Assembly (NCBI GenBank): GCA_964523405.1
Contig: CAZGAQ010000003.1
Span: forward strand, 186,001 to 250,000
DNA from: CAZGAQ01 sp964523405
GTDB lineage: Bacteria; Planctomycetota; Phycisphaerae; UBA1845; Fen-1342
DNA length: 64,000 bases
Direction: 5' to 3'
The translations under genes and the position numbers were made by a program. Under the pieces are notes generated by a model. It made no database searches, had not been told where the DNA came from, and saw only the letters and a list, made by a program, of their open reading frames with translations. Below, one piece after another: positions 16,000 to 24,441 of the stretch. Position 1 is the first letter of the stretch; each line of letters opens with the position of its first letter.

Positions 16000-17304
16000 A
16001 TGACGAAAACTGAAACTACCGCGACCCTGTCGTATGCACCGGGGCCTGTTGGGCAGCCGGCGCTGGTCACCACGCGTCTCTCCATCATGATGTTTCTGGA
16101 GTTCGCCGTGTGGGGGGCGTGGTCGGTGCTGCTCGGCACGCACATGAAGCACCTGGGATTCAGCGGCGTGCAGATCGGGCAGGTCTATCTGACGACGGCG
16201 CTGGGGGCGATGCTGTCGCCGCTGATCGCGGGGTGGATCGCGGACCGGGTCATGCCGAACCAGATCTTCACGGGGATCGTGCACCTGGTCGGCGCCGTGC
16301 TGCTGTACCTGTCGTGGAAGGAGACGACGTTCACGCCGATGTTCTACCTGCTGCTGGGCTACGCCATCCTGTACATGCCCACGATCGCTTTGACGAACGC
16401 GATCGCCTTCCATCACATGAAAGACAGCAAGAAGTTCGGCTTCATTCGCGTGTGGGGCACGATCGGCTGGATCGCAATCAACTGGATCATCAGCCAGTAC
16501 CTCATCGTACTGGAGAAGTCGGATCCCACCGGGTGGCATGTGGGCGACTGCCTGCTGGCCGGGGCCATTGTCTCGCTCCTCCTCGGCGTGTACTGCCTGA
16601 CGCTGCCGAACACGCCGCCGAGCAAGTCCGCGAAGAACCCGTATGCGTTCCTGGAAGCGTTCAAGCTAATGGGGAACCGCAACTTCGCCGTGCTCTTGGT
16701 GATTTCGTTCATCGTCGCGATCGAGCTGCCGTTCTATTACAGCTACACCAACATCTTCCTGACGGACACGACCGGCGGCGTGGGGCTGAGCCCGGGGCGA
16801 GCGAACTTCGCGATGAGCCTGGGCCAGGTCGGCGAGATCGCGCTGATGCTGCTGCTCGCCCCGTCGCTGAAGTACCTGGGGATGCGGACGACGATCGTGT
16901 TGGGCATCTTGGCGTGGCCGGTGCGGTACGCGATCTTCGCCGTCGGGCAGCCGGCGTGGCTGGTGGTCGCGGCCCAGACGCTGCACGGTATCTGCTACTC
17001 GTTCTTCTTTGCAGGCGGCATGATTGCGGTGGAGCGGCTGTGCCAGAAGGACATTCGCGCCAGTGCGCAGGGGCTCATGCTGTTCGCCACCAACGGCGTG
17101 GGCATGCTCGTCGGCAATCTGATCGGCGGACCGCTTTTTGACCTGTTCATTAAGGCGGATGGTCCGCACGAGTGGGCGAAGTTCTTCATGGTGCCGATCG
17201 CGGTGACGATCATCGGAGCCATCGTCTTCGCCGTGCTGTTCAGCGAAAAGCGCTTCCGCGAGGATTCGGCCCGGATTGAGCAGGAGGCGGCGGGCAATCG
17301 CTAG
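16000..17304 (+). CDS. Nucleoside:H+ symporter-type MFS transporter (NupG/XapB-like)
   Basis: The 434-residue protein matches the nucleoside:proton symporter branch of the MFS. It has LSIMMFLEFAVWGAWSVLLGTHM at the start of helix 1, then FSGVQIGQVYLTTALGAMLSPLIAG, GWIADRVMPNQ and, in the second half, YYSYTNIFLTD and HGICYSFFFAGGMIAVERL. About 12 membrane helices are visible. Planctomycete members of this family may carry substrates other than nucleosides. ATG at 16000 is chosen because TTAGGAAAG precedes it and the alternative upstream start adds a non-hydrophobic extension. It is divergent from the other MFS gene and ends just before a strong hairpin. Confidence 0.85.
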   Translation: MTKTETTATLSYAPGPVGQPALVTTRLSIMMFLEFAVWGAWSVLLGTHMKHLGFSGVQIGQVYLTTALGAMLSPLIAGWIADRVMPNQIFTGIVHLVGAVLLYLSWKETTFTPMFYLLLGYAILYMPTIALTNAIAFHHMKDSKKFGFIRVWGTIGWIAINWIISQYLIVLEKSDPTGWHVGDCLLAGAIVSLLLGVYCLTLPNTPPSKSAKNPYAFLEAFKLMGNRNFAVLLVISFIVAIELPFYYSYTNIFLTDTTGGVGLSPGRANFAMSLGQVGEIALMLLLAPSLKYLGMRTTIVLGILAWPVRYAIFAVGQPAWLVVAAQTLHGICYSFFFAGGMIAVERLCQKDIRASAQGLMLFATNGVGMLVGNLIGGPLFDLFIKADGPHEWAKFFMVPIAVTIIGAIVFAVLFSEKRFREDSARIEQEAAGNR

Positions 17305-17368
17305 AGCGGTTTCGCTCCGGGCGAGCGGCGGGCCACACCCGTCTGCGTACAGAAGGTGACCCAACGAG

Positions 17369-17396
17369 AACGCCGGGCTCACAGGAGCCCGGCGTT
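17369..17396 (+). terminator. Rho-independent-like terminator after the NupG-like gene
   Basis: AACGCCGGGCTC and GAGCCCGGCGTT form a perfect 12-bp stem around a 4-nt loop (ACAG), 64 nt after the stop at 17304. The following sequence TCGCGTTGTTTC is only weakly T-rich. It may serve both this gene and the convergent gene ending at 17464. Confidence 0.75.
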
Positions 17397-17463
17397 TCGC
17401 GTTGTTTCACTGCACCTTGGGTCGCTCACGCGGCTCGGCAGGCCGGAGGCCGCGGGAACGGAA

Positions 17464-18135
17464 CTAGGCGCTGAGGCGGCGGCGCACCCACGCGAGGGCG
17501 CCCATGCCCAGCACACCCAGCAGCGCCGCGCCCGGGGCGGGCACGACCATGCAAAGCTGCGACTGGGCGTCGCCGGTGTGCGTCGCATTCGACCAGAGAT
17601 TCATGACGCGCACGCGGGCGGCGTCGGCGCTCTGGTGGGTCAGCGAGTAGTCCTTGTAGTTGTTGTAGAGCTGCATTTCGTTCGCGTTCAGGAACGAGGA
17701 GGCAACCTTCTTGTCACTGCCGATCTTCACGCCTTCGAGGTCCCAAAGCAGCGCCTGCAGGGCCTTGTTCTTGGCGGCGTCATTGCCAGAAAACAGGGCG
17801 CCCGAGCGATAGAGGGCGTACAGATTCTTGGTCTGGGCGGTCAGAGCCGGGTCGCCGACGGCACCGTTCTGCACGGTCGAGTCGATCGTCGGGTAGTAAG
17901 TGCGCCCGGGGACGAACGTCACGTCTTCCACGCAGAAGCAGCGGAAGTCGCTAATGATGCCCGCGGCCTTCCATTGATTCAGGTTGCCCGTGCGCGTCAC
18001 GGCGAACGAGCCGCCGCCCACGTTACCGAAGGTGGACGTTGCCCCGCTGAGCGTGCAGGTCATGGCGGCCGAAGCCTGGGCCACCACCATCGCCGCCAGC
18101 ACCAACCCGATCACGATCGTCGCATTGCGCTTCAT
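17464..18135 (-). CDS. Secreted PEP-CTERM-like protein
   Basis: The 223-residue protein has a signal peptide (MKRNATIVIGLVLAAMVVAQ, cleavage near ASA-AM) and ends VPAPGAALLGVLGMGALAWV followed by RRR. That is a VPAP-type variant of the PEP-CTERM sorting tail. The body begins CTLSGATSTFGNVGGGSFAV and contains FRCFCVEDVTFVPGRTYYPT, ALQALLWDLEGVKIG and LYNNYKDYSL, similar to secreted planctomycete proteins of unknown function annotated only by the anchor. ATG at 18135 has AGGAGGG upstream; a longer frame to 18153 lacks this. The role is unknown; it is likely on the cell surface. Confidence 0.82.
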   Translation of the reverse strand: MKRNATIVIGLVLAAMVVAQASAAMTCTLSGATSTFGNVGGGSFAVTRTGNLNQWKAAGIISDFRCFCVEDVTFVPGRTYYPTIDSTVQNGAVGDPALTAQTKNLYALYRSGALFSGNDAAKNKALQALLWDLEGVKIGSDKKVASSFLNANEMQLYNNYKDYSLTHQSADAARVRVMNLWSNATHTGDAQSQLCMVVPAPGAALLGVLGMGALAWVRRRLSA

Positions 18136-18678
18136 TCCAGCCCTCCTAGTCATGGCTGTTCGAACCTACAGTTCCACTCCTCACGGGCTGACCTGCCCAA
18201 CAGGTCCAGCCCTGGCGCGGGGACCTATTCGTCTCACCGGCGCTTCCAGGCCCACACCCCGTGAGCGTTCTCGTTACGGGGATAGTATTCATCACCCCCC
18301 ACCAGACTCAAGGAGAATCCGGAAGAAATCGAATGGAAGTGTCGATCCCATAACGACTTCTGCTTTTCACGTGATTTTGGTCCTGTTTTATGGGGCCATC
18401 GTGATGGTACTCGGACGCGGCGGAGCTGGTTTTTTCTAGCTTGATCGTCCGGGCATGGGTCGACCGCCCCCTTCACCCCCCCACCAGCGGGCACACCGGC
18501 CGGCGAACGCGTTCGGGCGTCATGCCGGCGCAAGCGACCACAGCCCCGGACACCGGCCGGCGGCACGATCCGGGCATTCGCCGAGACTTCCTTTGACCCT
18601 CCGCCGCCCGAACACTACATTGATCAGGTTACAGTGGGGTGGATGGTCCCAGCGTCCTGCTAGTTGGAAAGGTAGTAC
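18136..18678 (+). other. Gene-free interval of 543 bp between divergent genes
   Basis: No convincing coding frame was found; open frames on both strands have no signal or family resemblance. The centre (about 18290-18440) is visibly AT-richer than the flanks and ends in a T-run (GGTTTTTTC near 18429-18437). The right end holds the candidate promoter of the oxidoreductase gene. Divergent promoters are expected here. Confidence 0.6.
18593..18621 (+). promoter_or_regulatory. Candidate sigma-70 promoter of the Gfo/Idh/MocA gene
   Basis: TTGACC (18593-18598) and TACATT (18616-18621) are separated by 17 nt, 57 nt before the start codon at 18679. The match is 5/6 to the -35 and 4/6 to the -10 consensus. 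Confidence 0.45.
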
Positions 18679-20043
18679 ATGAAGGTCGAGCACACGTCCG
18701 CAGCCGGTCTGTCCCGTCGCGAATTCGTCCAGAGTGCCGCCTTGGCCGGGGCCGGCCTGATGCTAACCGTGCCCGGTTGGGCCCAGGAGGCGAGCCAGCC
18801 GGCCGAGCAGGCTGGGTCGGAAGAAGAGGTGCGGGTGGCGATCATCGGCCCGGGCAGCCAGGGCCGCTGGCTGATGAATCACTGCCTAAAGATCAAGGGC
18901 ATCAAGTTCGTCGCAATCTGCGATGTGTGGCCGTACCACCAGAAGTACGCCGCGAACATCCTCAAGAAGTACGACCAGGAAGTGAACGTCTACGACGATT
19001 ACCGGGTGATGCTGGAGAAGGAGAAGGACGTTCAGGCGGTGATCGTGGCGACGCCGGACTGGAAGCACGCGGAGCATTCGATCGCGTGCCTGCAGGCCGG
19101 CAAGCACGTGTACTGCGAAAAGGAGATGGCCAACAACCTGGAGAACGCGAAGAAGATGGTGCTCGCGGCGCGCGAGACCAAGAAGCTGCTCCAGATCGGC
19201 CACCAGCGGCGCAGCAACCCGCGCTACTGGCACGCGCTGAAGATGATCGAGAAGGACAAGATCCTGGGCCGCATCACGCACTGCATGGGACAGTGGAACC
19301 GGCCGCGGCTGGTCGAGCTCGGCTGGCCGGAAGGTGAGGAGTTGCCTGAAGCCAAGCTGAAAGAGCTGGGCTACACGAGCATGGACGCGTTCCGGAATTG
19401 GCGCTGGTACCGGCAGTACTCGGGCGGCCCGATGGCGGACCTGGGCTCGCACCAGATCGACGTGTTCAACTGGTTCCTGAAGGCGCAGCCGACGGCGGTG
19501 ATCGCCGCGGGCGGGCTGGACTACTACAAGGACCAGCCGGGGCGCGACTGGTACGACAACATGCTGACGATCTATGAGTACCAGACCCCGGCGGGCCCGG
19601 TGCGGGCGTTCTACCAGGTGCTGAACACGACGAGCTACGGCGGGTTCTTCGAGACGTTCATGGGCGATGAGGGTTCGCTGGTGATCTCCGAGGACACGCG
19701 CAAGGGCCAGATCTTCCGCGAGGAAGCCGCCAAGAAGCGCGAGTGGGAGAACGAGGCGAGCAAGGTCGAGAGCATGGATCGCGACGCGATCGAGCTGAAG
19801 ATCGGCGAGACGCTGACCTCGACGGGCGAGAAGACGGCCGAGGGGCAGAAGCTGCTCGAGGAGAGCCTCAAGCCGCCGCACCAGCTCCACCTCGAGAACT
19901 TCTTCGCGGCGATCCGCGAGGGCAAACCGCTGAATTGCCCGGCGGAGCTGGCGTACGAAGTGTGCGTGTCGGTGCTGAAGGCCAACGACGCGGTCGCCAA
20001 GGGCGCCCGCGTGGAGTTCAAGGCGGACGAGTTCAAGGTCTAG
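18679..20043 (+). CDS. Gfo/Idh/MocA family oxidoreductase with Tat signal
   Basis: The 454-residue protein starts with a twin-arginine signal (GLSRREFVQSAALAGAGLML), so it is exported folded with its bound cofactor. The Rossmann domain begins RVAIIGPGSQGRWLM and continues with FVAICDVW and VIVATPDWKHA. GKHVYCEKEMANN is the conserved lysine-containing segment of the family, and GGPMADLGSHQIDVFNWFL is the C-terminal domain signature with the histidine. Such NAD(P)-dependent enzymes act on sugars, inositols or related polyols, and planctomycetes have many exported copies. The exact substrate is unknown. GGAAAGG lies about 8 nt before ATG 18679. It appears monocistronic, with its own promoter and terminator. 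Confidence 0.93.
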   Translation: MKVEHTSAAGLSRREFVQSAALAGAGLMLTVPGWAQEASQPAEQAGSEEEVRVAIIGPGSQGRWLMNHCLKIKGIKFVAICDVWPYHQKYAANILKKYDQEVNVYDDYRVMLEKEKDVQAVIVATPDWKHAEHSIACLQAGKHVYCEKEMANNLENAKKMVLAARETKKLLQIGHQRRSNPRYWHALKMIEKDKILGRITHCMGQWNRPRLVELGWPEGEELPEAKLKELGYTSMDAFRNWRWYRQYSGGPMADLGSHQIDVFNWFLKAQPTAVIAAGGLDYYKDQPGRDWYDNMLTIYEYQTPAGPVRAFYQVLNTTSYGGFFETFMGDEGSLVISEDTRKGQIFREEAAKKREWENEASKVESMDRDAIELKIGETLTSTGEKTAEGQKLLEESLKPPHQLHLENFFAAIREGKPLNCPAELAYEVCVSVLKANDAVAKGARVEFKADEFKV

Positions 20044-20072
20044 CACGCCCAACCGCCGACGGGATGAACATT

Positions 20073-20119
20073 ACGGGCCGGTGCGCTGCCATTCGGCAGG
20101 CGCCGGCCCGTGGCGTTTT
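20073..20119 (+). terminator. Stem-loop terminator after the Gfo/Idh/MocA gene
   Basis: ACGGGCCGG (20073-20081) pairs with CCGGCCCGT (20103-20111). An inner GCTGCC-ATTC-GGCAG stem extends the hairpin, and GGCGTTTTGG follows. It lies 30 nt beyond the stop codon. Confidence 0.65.
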
Positions 20120-20141
20120 GGGGAGTAGCGCGCGGAACAGA

Positions 20142-20160
20142 GACCGACCGGAGGTCGGTC
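20142..20160 (+). repeat. Hairpin repeat, family A copy 1
   Basis: GACCGACC-GGA-GGTCGGTC is a perfect 8-bp stem, followed by CCCCCACTGTCAGG. A related copy at 23106-23124 is also followed by CCCCCAACGTCAGG. The rest of the gap 20044-20396 holds the terminator at 20073 and GC-rich sequence with no supportable gene. Confidence 0.6.
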
Positions 20161-20396
20161 CCCCACTGTCAGGCCCCCTCACCCGCATGCGGGGCAGGCG
20201 GAGGGCGGAGGCCACGGCCGCCGGGCGGCCATCGTCCGGCTACAGGTGCGGCTTTTCGGCCGGGGGGGTGGCGAGTAACCTACGCGGAGTGTTCCCGGGA
20301 CGGTACCTCGGGAGCCTGTTGCGGCGCTGCACGGCGCGGGGCCTTTCTGTGCCGCTCCGTTTCTACTACCGGCTGACGCCGGTGCGGGCGAGTTCT

Positions 20397-23072
20397 ATGA
20401 GCGAGCATCTTTCTTCGCGTACGTGCCGCCGGCCATCGCCGGGCGACGATTCCCCCAGGCCTGGGCTGGCCAACCTGACGGCAGCGATCGGCGTGTGCGT
20501 ACTGCTGGTCGGCGTGCCGGCGCCGCGGGGCGCCCGGGCGGGTGACGACCGCGCCCCGGCAGCGGCCACCAAGCCTGCAGCGCAGACGTCCGGCAAGGAG
20601 CCTGCCAAGGAAGCGGCCAACGCGCCGGCCAAGACCGTTGCCAAGGAGGCGGCCGAGGAAGCTAAGCAGGCCGAGCTGCTCAAGACGGACAGCGACGCGC
20701 CGTACGTCCACCGCCTCACGCTGTACGACGAAAGCGGCGCGGCGATCAGCCCCAAGTCGGCCAACGCCCCGCCCTACTCGCCGCGGACGACGTGCGGCAA
20801 GTGCCACCCGTACGCGCAGATCGCTCAGGGCTGGCACTTCAACGAACCCGATCCGAACGTCGCGATCGGCCGGCCGGGCGAGCCGTGGATTTATCTCGAC
20901 AAGCAGACGGGCACGGTGCTGCCGCTCAGCGACCGCGGCTGGAGCGGGACGTTCAAGCCGGGCGAAATCGGGCTGACGAATTGGGACATGGTGCTGCGAT
21001 TCGGCAGTCACACGCCGGGCGGCGGGTACGGTGAGCCGACGAAGGAACAGAGGGGCAAGCCGCCGATGTCGCTGCGCTGGGGCATTTCCGGGCCGCGCGA
21101 GGTCGACTGTATGTATTGCCACGCGGCCAACCAGCAGCACGATCCGGCCGAGGCAGCGCGGCAGATCGAGGCGCAGAACTTCAAATGGGCCCCCACCGTG
21201 GCGTACGGGCTCGCGGCGGTGCGCGGCGAGGCCCGCAAGGTCCCCGATGACTTCGACCCCGAAATGCCGCCCAGCCCGGATCGCCCGGAGGCGAGCGGCC
21301 CGAAGCTCGTCTACGACAAGACGCGGTTCGACGCGGACGATCGCGTGCTGTTCGAGATCACGAAGCAGCCGTCCGCAGAGCGCTGCTACTTCTGCCATAC
21401 GACGCGCTTGGTTGGAACGAACGCCCCGGCTGACTTGGTGCGGCCGCGGGACGTACACGTGGCGGCGGGGCTGGCGTGCGTGGACTGCCACGGCAACACA
21501 CTCGACCACCTGACGGCGCGCGGCTATGGCGACGAGTGGAACGTGCGCAAGGACAAGATGCGGGCGGCGTTCTCGTGCGAAGGGTGCCACCTGGGGCCCG
21601 ACGGCGCGCGGGCGGACGCGGACGATGAAGAGGAACATGCCGACTTACGCGAGCGGCCGCGCGTGGATGCGGAGAAGCTGCCGCGTGAAGTCGCGCTCGG
21701 GGGACGCTACGGCGCGCCGCGGCCGGAGCACAAGGGTCTGCCGCCGCTGCACTTCGACAAGCTGACATGCACGGCGTGTCACAGCGGACCGTGGCCGGGG
21801 GACCACACGGTGCGCGTGCAGACGGCGCTGGCGCACAAGCTGGGGCTGACGTCGCGCGAGCGACGTGACACGGACCCACCGCTGATCGTGGAGCCGGTGT
21901 TCCTCAAGCAGGCGGACGGGCGGGTTGCGCCGATGCGCATGATCTGGCCGGCGTACTTCGGCGTGCTCCACCAGGACGGCGGGGTGAAGCCGCTGGCGCC
22001 GGAGTATGTGAAGAAGGTGGCGGGCAACGCGCTGCCGAAGGCCGCAAAGGGAAAGGAGGCGGCACCGCCGACGTCGGCCCCGTCCGAAGACGTGCTGACC
22101 AAGGTGCTCACCAAGCTGGGCGAGCTCAAGGACCTGGGCGGCGAACCGGTCTGGGTCGAGAACGGGCAGGTGCTAGTGCTGAACCAGGGCAAACTGGCGT
22201 CGCGCAGCGAACCGCGCGGTCCGGCGTCGGACGATGCCTACACGACTTGGCCGCTTGCCCACGACGTGCGGCCCGCCAGCCAGGCGTTGGGCGTGGGCGG
22301 TTGCACGGATTGCCACGGGGCCGCGGCACCGCTGTATTTCGGGCACGTCCTGCCACCGGTCGATGGCACCGCCGGCGAATCGCCGAACCGGAGCCTGCCC
22401 GACACAGCGACGATGCTGCAATACCGCGGCGACGATGCGAAGCTGGCCAAGCTCTGGGCACTCGGCTTCACGACGCGGCCCTTGTTCAAGTGGTTCACGG
22501 TCGTGTGCCTGGGACTCGTGACGCTGCTGGTGCTGCAGTACATCGTGACCGTGCTGACGAATTCGGGGACGGCGGTGCCCGTGGCGGCGGATGCGGCGGC
22601 GAGCGGGGCGCGGGCGATGCGGCTGTCCGGGCTGGAGACGCTGTGCCACCTGTGCCTAATCGTGAGCACGCTGGTACTCGGGGCGACGGCCCACGTACCC
22701 AAGCTGAGCGGCGGCGAGATGGAGGGGTACATGCTGCTGGCACACATGCTGGCGGCTCCGCTCTTCATCGTCGGACTGACCGGCACGGCGCTGCTGTGGA
22801 CACGGTGGCCGCGGGGGCGGCTGCGGGCGAGCGTGCCCGGGCTGGTGGCGCGGCTACAGCGCTGGTCGTTCTGGCTGACGGTGAGCACCGGGATCGTGGT
22901 GACGGCGTCGGTGCTGCTGGCGATGTGGCCGCTATTTGGCACAACGGGGCAGCGGGAATTGGCGTCGCTGCATGAGGATAGTTCGCTGGTCTTCGTAGTT
23001 CTCATTGTGATGCATACGCTCGTGTCGCTGTACGCCCGGTTTGGGCAGCGCGCGGAGGCGAAGCGGGTATAA
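20397..23072 (+). CDS. Seven-haem cytochrome c fused to a membrane cytochrome b-like domain
   Basis: The 891-residue protein has a signal region (TAAIGVCVLLVGVPAPRG) followed by an Ala/Lys linker. Seven CXXCH haem c motifs begin at residues about 133 (CGKCH), 238 (CMYCH), 330 (CYFCH), 361 (CVDCH), 394 (CEGCH), 458 (CTACH) and 636 (CTDCH). From about residue 697 there are five hydrophobic segments with histidines (CHLCLIVSTL, GATAHVP, YMLLAHMLAAPLFIVGLTG, VMHTLVSLY), as in di-haem b-type quinone-interacting subunits. The likely role is electron transfer between quinol and a periplasmic partner; the partner is not in the window. ATG at 20397 is chosen because the longer frame (to 19743) overlaps the preceding gene. 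Its ribosome-binding site is weak. Confidence 0.88.
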   Translation: MSEHLSSRTCRRPSPGDDSPRPGLANLTAAIGVCVLLVGVPAPRGARAGDDRAPAAATKPAAQTSGKEPAKEAANAPAKTVAKEAAEEAKQAELLKTDSDAPYVHRLTLYDESGAAISPKSANAPPYSPRTTCGKCHPYAQIAQGWHFNEPDPNVAIGRPGEPWIYLDKQTGTVLPLSDRGWSGTFKPGEIGLTNWDMVLRFGSHTPGGGYGEPTKEQRGKPPMSLRWGISGPREVDCMYCHAANQQHDPAEAARQIEAQNFKWAPTVAYGLAAVRGEARKVPDDFDPEMPPSPDRPEASGPKLVYDKTRFDADDRVLFEITKQPSAERCYFCHTTRLVGTNAPADLVRPRDVHVAAGLACVDCHGNTLDHLTARGYGDEWNVRKDKMRAAFSCEGCHLGPDGARADADDEEEHADLRERPRVDAEKLPREVALGGRYGAPRPEHKGLPPLHFDKLTCTACHSGPWPGDHTVRVQTALAHKLGLTSRERRDTDPPLIVEPVFLKQADGRVAPMRMIWPAYFGVLHQDGGVKPLAPEYVKKVAGNALPKAAKGKEAAPPTSAPSEDVLTKVLTKLGELKDLGGEPVWVENGQVLVLNQGKLASRSEPRGPASDDAYTTWPLAHDVRPASQALGVGGCTDCHGAAAPLYFGHVLPPVDGTAGESPNRSLPDTATMLQYRGDDAKLAKLWALGFTTRPLFKWFTVVCLGLVTLLVLQYIVTVLTNSGTAVPVAADAAASGARAMRLSGLETLCHLCLIVSTLVLGATAHVPKLSGGEMEGYMLLAHMLAAPLFIVGLTGTALLWTRWPRGRLRASVPGLVARLQRWSFWLTVSTGIVVTASVLLAMWPLFGTTGQRELASLHEDSSLVFVVLIVMHTLVSLYARFGQRAEAKRV

Positions 23073-23105
23073 CCGGACGGCGACGCGCTGCGAGCCACGG
23101 GCCAA

Positions 23106-23124
23106 GACCGGCCGGAGGTTGGTC
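23106..23124 (+). repeat. Hairpin repeat, family A copy 2
   Basis: GACCGGCC-GGA-GGTTGGTC pairs with G-T wobbles and is followed by CCCCCAACGTCAGG, which begins a family B element. Both families are therefore adjacent here. Confidence 0.55.
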
Positions 23125-23126
23125 CC

Positions 23127-23156
23127 CCAACGTCAGGCACGGAGGCCTGACGCTAC
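23127..23156 (+). repeat. 30-bp hairpin repeat, family B copy 3
   Basis: CCAACGTCAGGC-ACGGA-GGCCTGACGCTAC is a divergent copy. The stem CGTCAGGC/GCCTGACG is kept with base changes on both sides relative to the copies at 9874, 12687 and 39285, which suggests selection for pairing. Confidence 0.65.
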
Positions 23157-23238
23157 GAATGGGACGCGGTAGAATGGGGCGCTGGCGGCGCGCCGGGCGA
23201 CTGGCTACCCGGGTGGCTGGCGATCAGGAAGGGTGAAC

Positions 23239-23760
23239 ATGGCCATTGAGTTTCACTGCGATCACTGCGGCAAGCACATTCGCACGGCCGACGAGCACGC
23301 GGGCAAGCGCGGGAAGTGTCCGCACTGCCAGCAGAGCGTGTACATCCCGACGCCCAGCGAGGAGATCGAGCCGCTGCAGCTCGCGCCGCTCGATCCCGAG
23401 GAGGAGCGCCGCAAGCAGCAGTTGGCCGACGAGACGCGCCGCGTGGTCGAGCGCATCCGGGCGGAGCGCGACGCGCCGCCGGAAAGGCACAAGCAGCAGC
23501 CCCACGCGATGCCTGCACCCACCGGCGACGCCCGGCTGTCGGCGGACATGGAGCGGCTGTTGATCGATTACGCCGTGAAGATGGCGGCGGGGAAGCTGCC
23601 GGAGGCGCAGGAAGTCGCGAAGGAGATTCGCGGCAACCATGAGCTGGCGAACGAAGCGATTCAGCGGCTGATGGCCGACGAGATGCCGCAGCAGCAGCTC
23701 GCCAAGATCCCGCGGCCGGTGCTGATCAAGTTCTTCAAGCAGTTGCACGAGGGGGCGTAG
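23239..23760 (+). CDS. Zinc-ribbon protein of unknown function
   Basis: The 173-residue protein begins MAIEFHCDHCGKHIRTADEH and continues with CPHCQQSVYIP, a two-knuckle zinc ribbon (CxxC-x17-CxxC). Such ribbons are common at the N-terminus of planctomycete proteins. The rest is hydrophilic and helical, with a Glu/Arg/Lys-rich segment (residues about 55-90) and a C-terminal helical part containing LLIDYAVKMAAGKLPEAQEV. No catalytic motif is visible. ATG at 23239 has AGGAAGGG 6 nt upstream. It is convergent with the small gene ending at 23784. Confidence 0.75.
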   Translation: MAIEFHCDHCGKHIRTADEHAGKRGKCPHCQQSVYIPTPSEEIEPLQLAPLDPEEERRKQQLADETRRVVERIRAERDAPPERHKQQPHAMPAPTGDARLSADMERLLIDYAVKMAAGKLPEAQEVAKEIRGNHELANEAIQRLMADEMPQQQLAKIPRPVLIKFFKQLHEGA

Positions 23761-23783
23761 GCAGGGCCGGCATCGCGGGCAGG

Positions 23784-24143
23784 CTAGCCGAATTGCAGAT
23801 CACGGGCCAGAAGCGTGTCGGGCTGCACGCGCCCGGGCTCCCATCCGACCGCGTCCGCCAGGATTTGCTGTAGCTCGTCCCACGTCAGCGGGCGGCGTTC
23901 CCGAACGAAGGTGTGGCCGCATTCCGGGCAGGTTCCGGGGGCCGGGTGGGCACGGAGGTCATAGCCGCACTGCACGCAGAGATGAGTGGACGCATTGATC
24001 GCGGCCAGCAGTTCAGCGGCGGTGCAATCCCATCGACCGCCGGGGATGAGCGGGTGGAAGGCCTGCCCGATCTCGTCCAGGTCCAGGCGCGCGTCGAGGT
24101 GCTCCTCCACGGTCATCACGCATTCGACGAGTTCGAGCCCCAC
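23784..24143 (-). CDS. Circularly permuted acyl-carrier-protein-like zinc-ribbon protein, copy C
   Basis: The 119-residue protein starts at GTG 24143. The first 48 residues (GLELVECVMTVEEHLD...) align with the second half of classical ACP (SLDTVELVMALEEEFD). The last 33 residues (WDELQQILADAVGWEPGRVQ, ending LLARDLQFG) align with the ACP first half (EERVKKIIGEQLGVKQEEV, ending FVEDLGAD). Between them is a zinc ribbon CVQCGYDL...CPECG. The protein therefore reads as an ACP cut at its phosphopantetheine serine and rejoined through the ribbon. That serine is replaced by glycine, so it probably cannot carry an acyl chain. The alignment is by eye. Paralogues lie at 27535-27897 and, truncated, at 27166-27498. 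Confidence 0.65.
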   Translation of the reverse strand: MGLELVECVMTVEEHLDARLDLDEIGQAFHPLIPGGRWDCTAAELLAAINASTHLCVQCGYDLRAHPAPGTCPECGHTFVRERRPLTWDELQQILADAVGWEPGRVQPDTLLARDLQFG

Positions 24144-24180
24144 GGCGCCTCAAACCTCCGCGGACAACGGCCTCAGACGC

Positions 24181-24441
24181 TAGCCCAACCTTCGCACGGC
24201 GGCAGGACTGACGGGGCGGGCGCTAGCGTCAGCCCGGCTTTTTGTCAAAGGTCGGCACTACACGAATCGGCTGTAGGAGGGGTCGGCAGGACCACCTCGC
24301 CGCCCCGGATCCGTGGCGGCGGCTGAAGGGGAAGGTTCAGCCGCAGTTTCTCCAACACCAGCTCCTGATCAGATTCCGGCTCGACGTACCGCGGCATGAC
24401 CGGCAACCGCCCGTCGGTCGTGGGGATGCACACGTCCACCA
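24181..24441 (-). repeat. 261-bp direct repeat, copy 1 (IS 3' end)
   Basis: This segment is repeated in the same orientation at 27102-27362, apparently without differences. It covers the C-terminal coding end of an IS transposase and about 60 bp beyond it, and contains an imperfect inverted element (CTGACG...CGTCAG) followed by CCCGGCTTTTT. The two copies flank a module of about 2.7 kb. Confidence 0.9.

Noticed and set aside
18234..18566. Minus-strand 110-codon frame in the intergenic region
   Set aside because: No ribosome-binding site, no signal and no motif; composition is like random GC-rich DNA.
19743..20396. Upstream extension of the cytochrome frame
   Set aside because: It overlaps the end of the oxidoreductase gene in another frame and lacks a signal peptide; the start at 20397 is more reasonable.
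23784..24143. Reading the small zinc-ribbon genes as ordinary acyl carrier proteins
   Set aside because: The order of the ACP halves is reversed and the phosphopantetheine serine is missing, so acyl-carrier activity is not supported.
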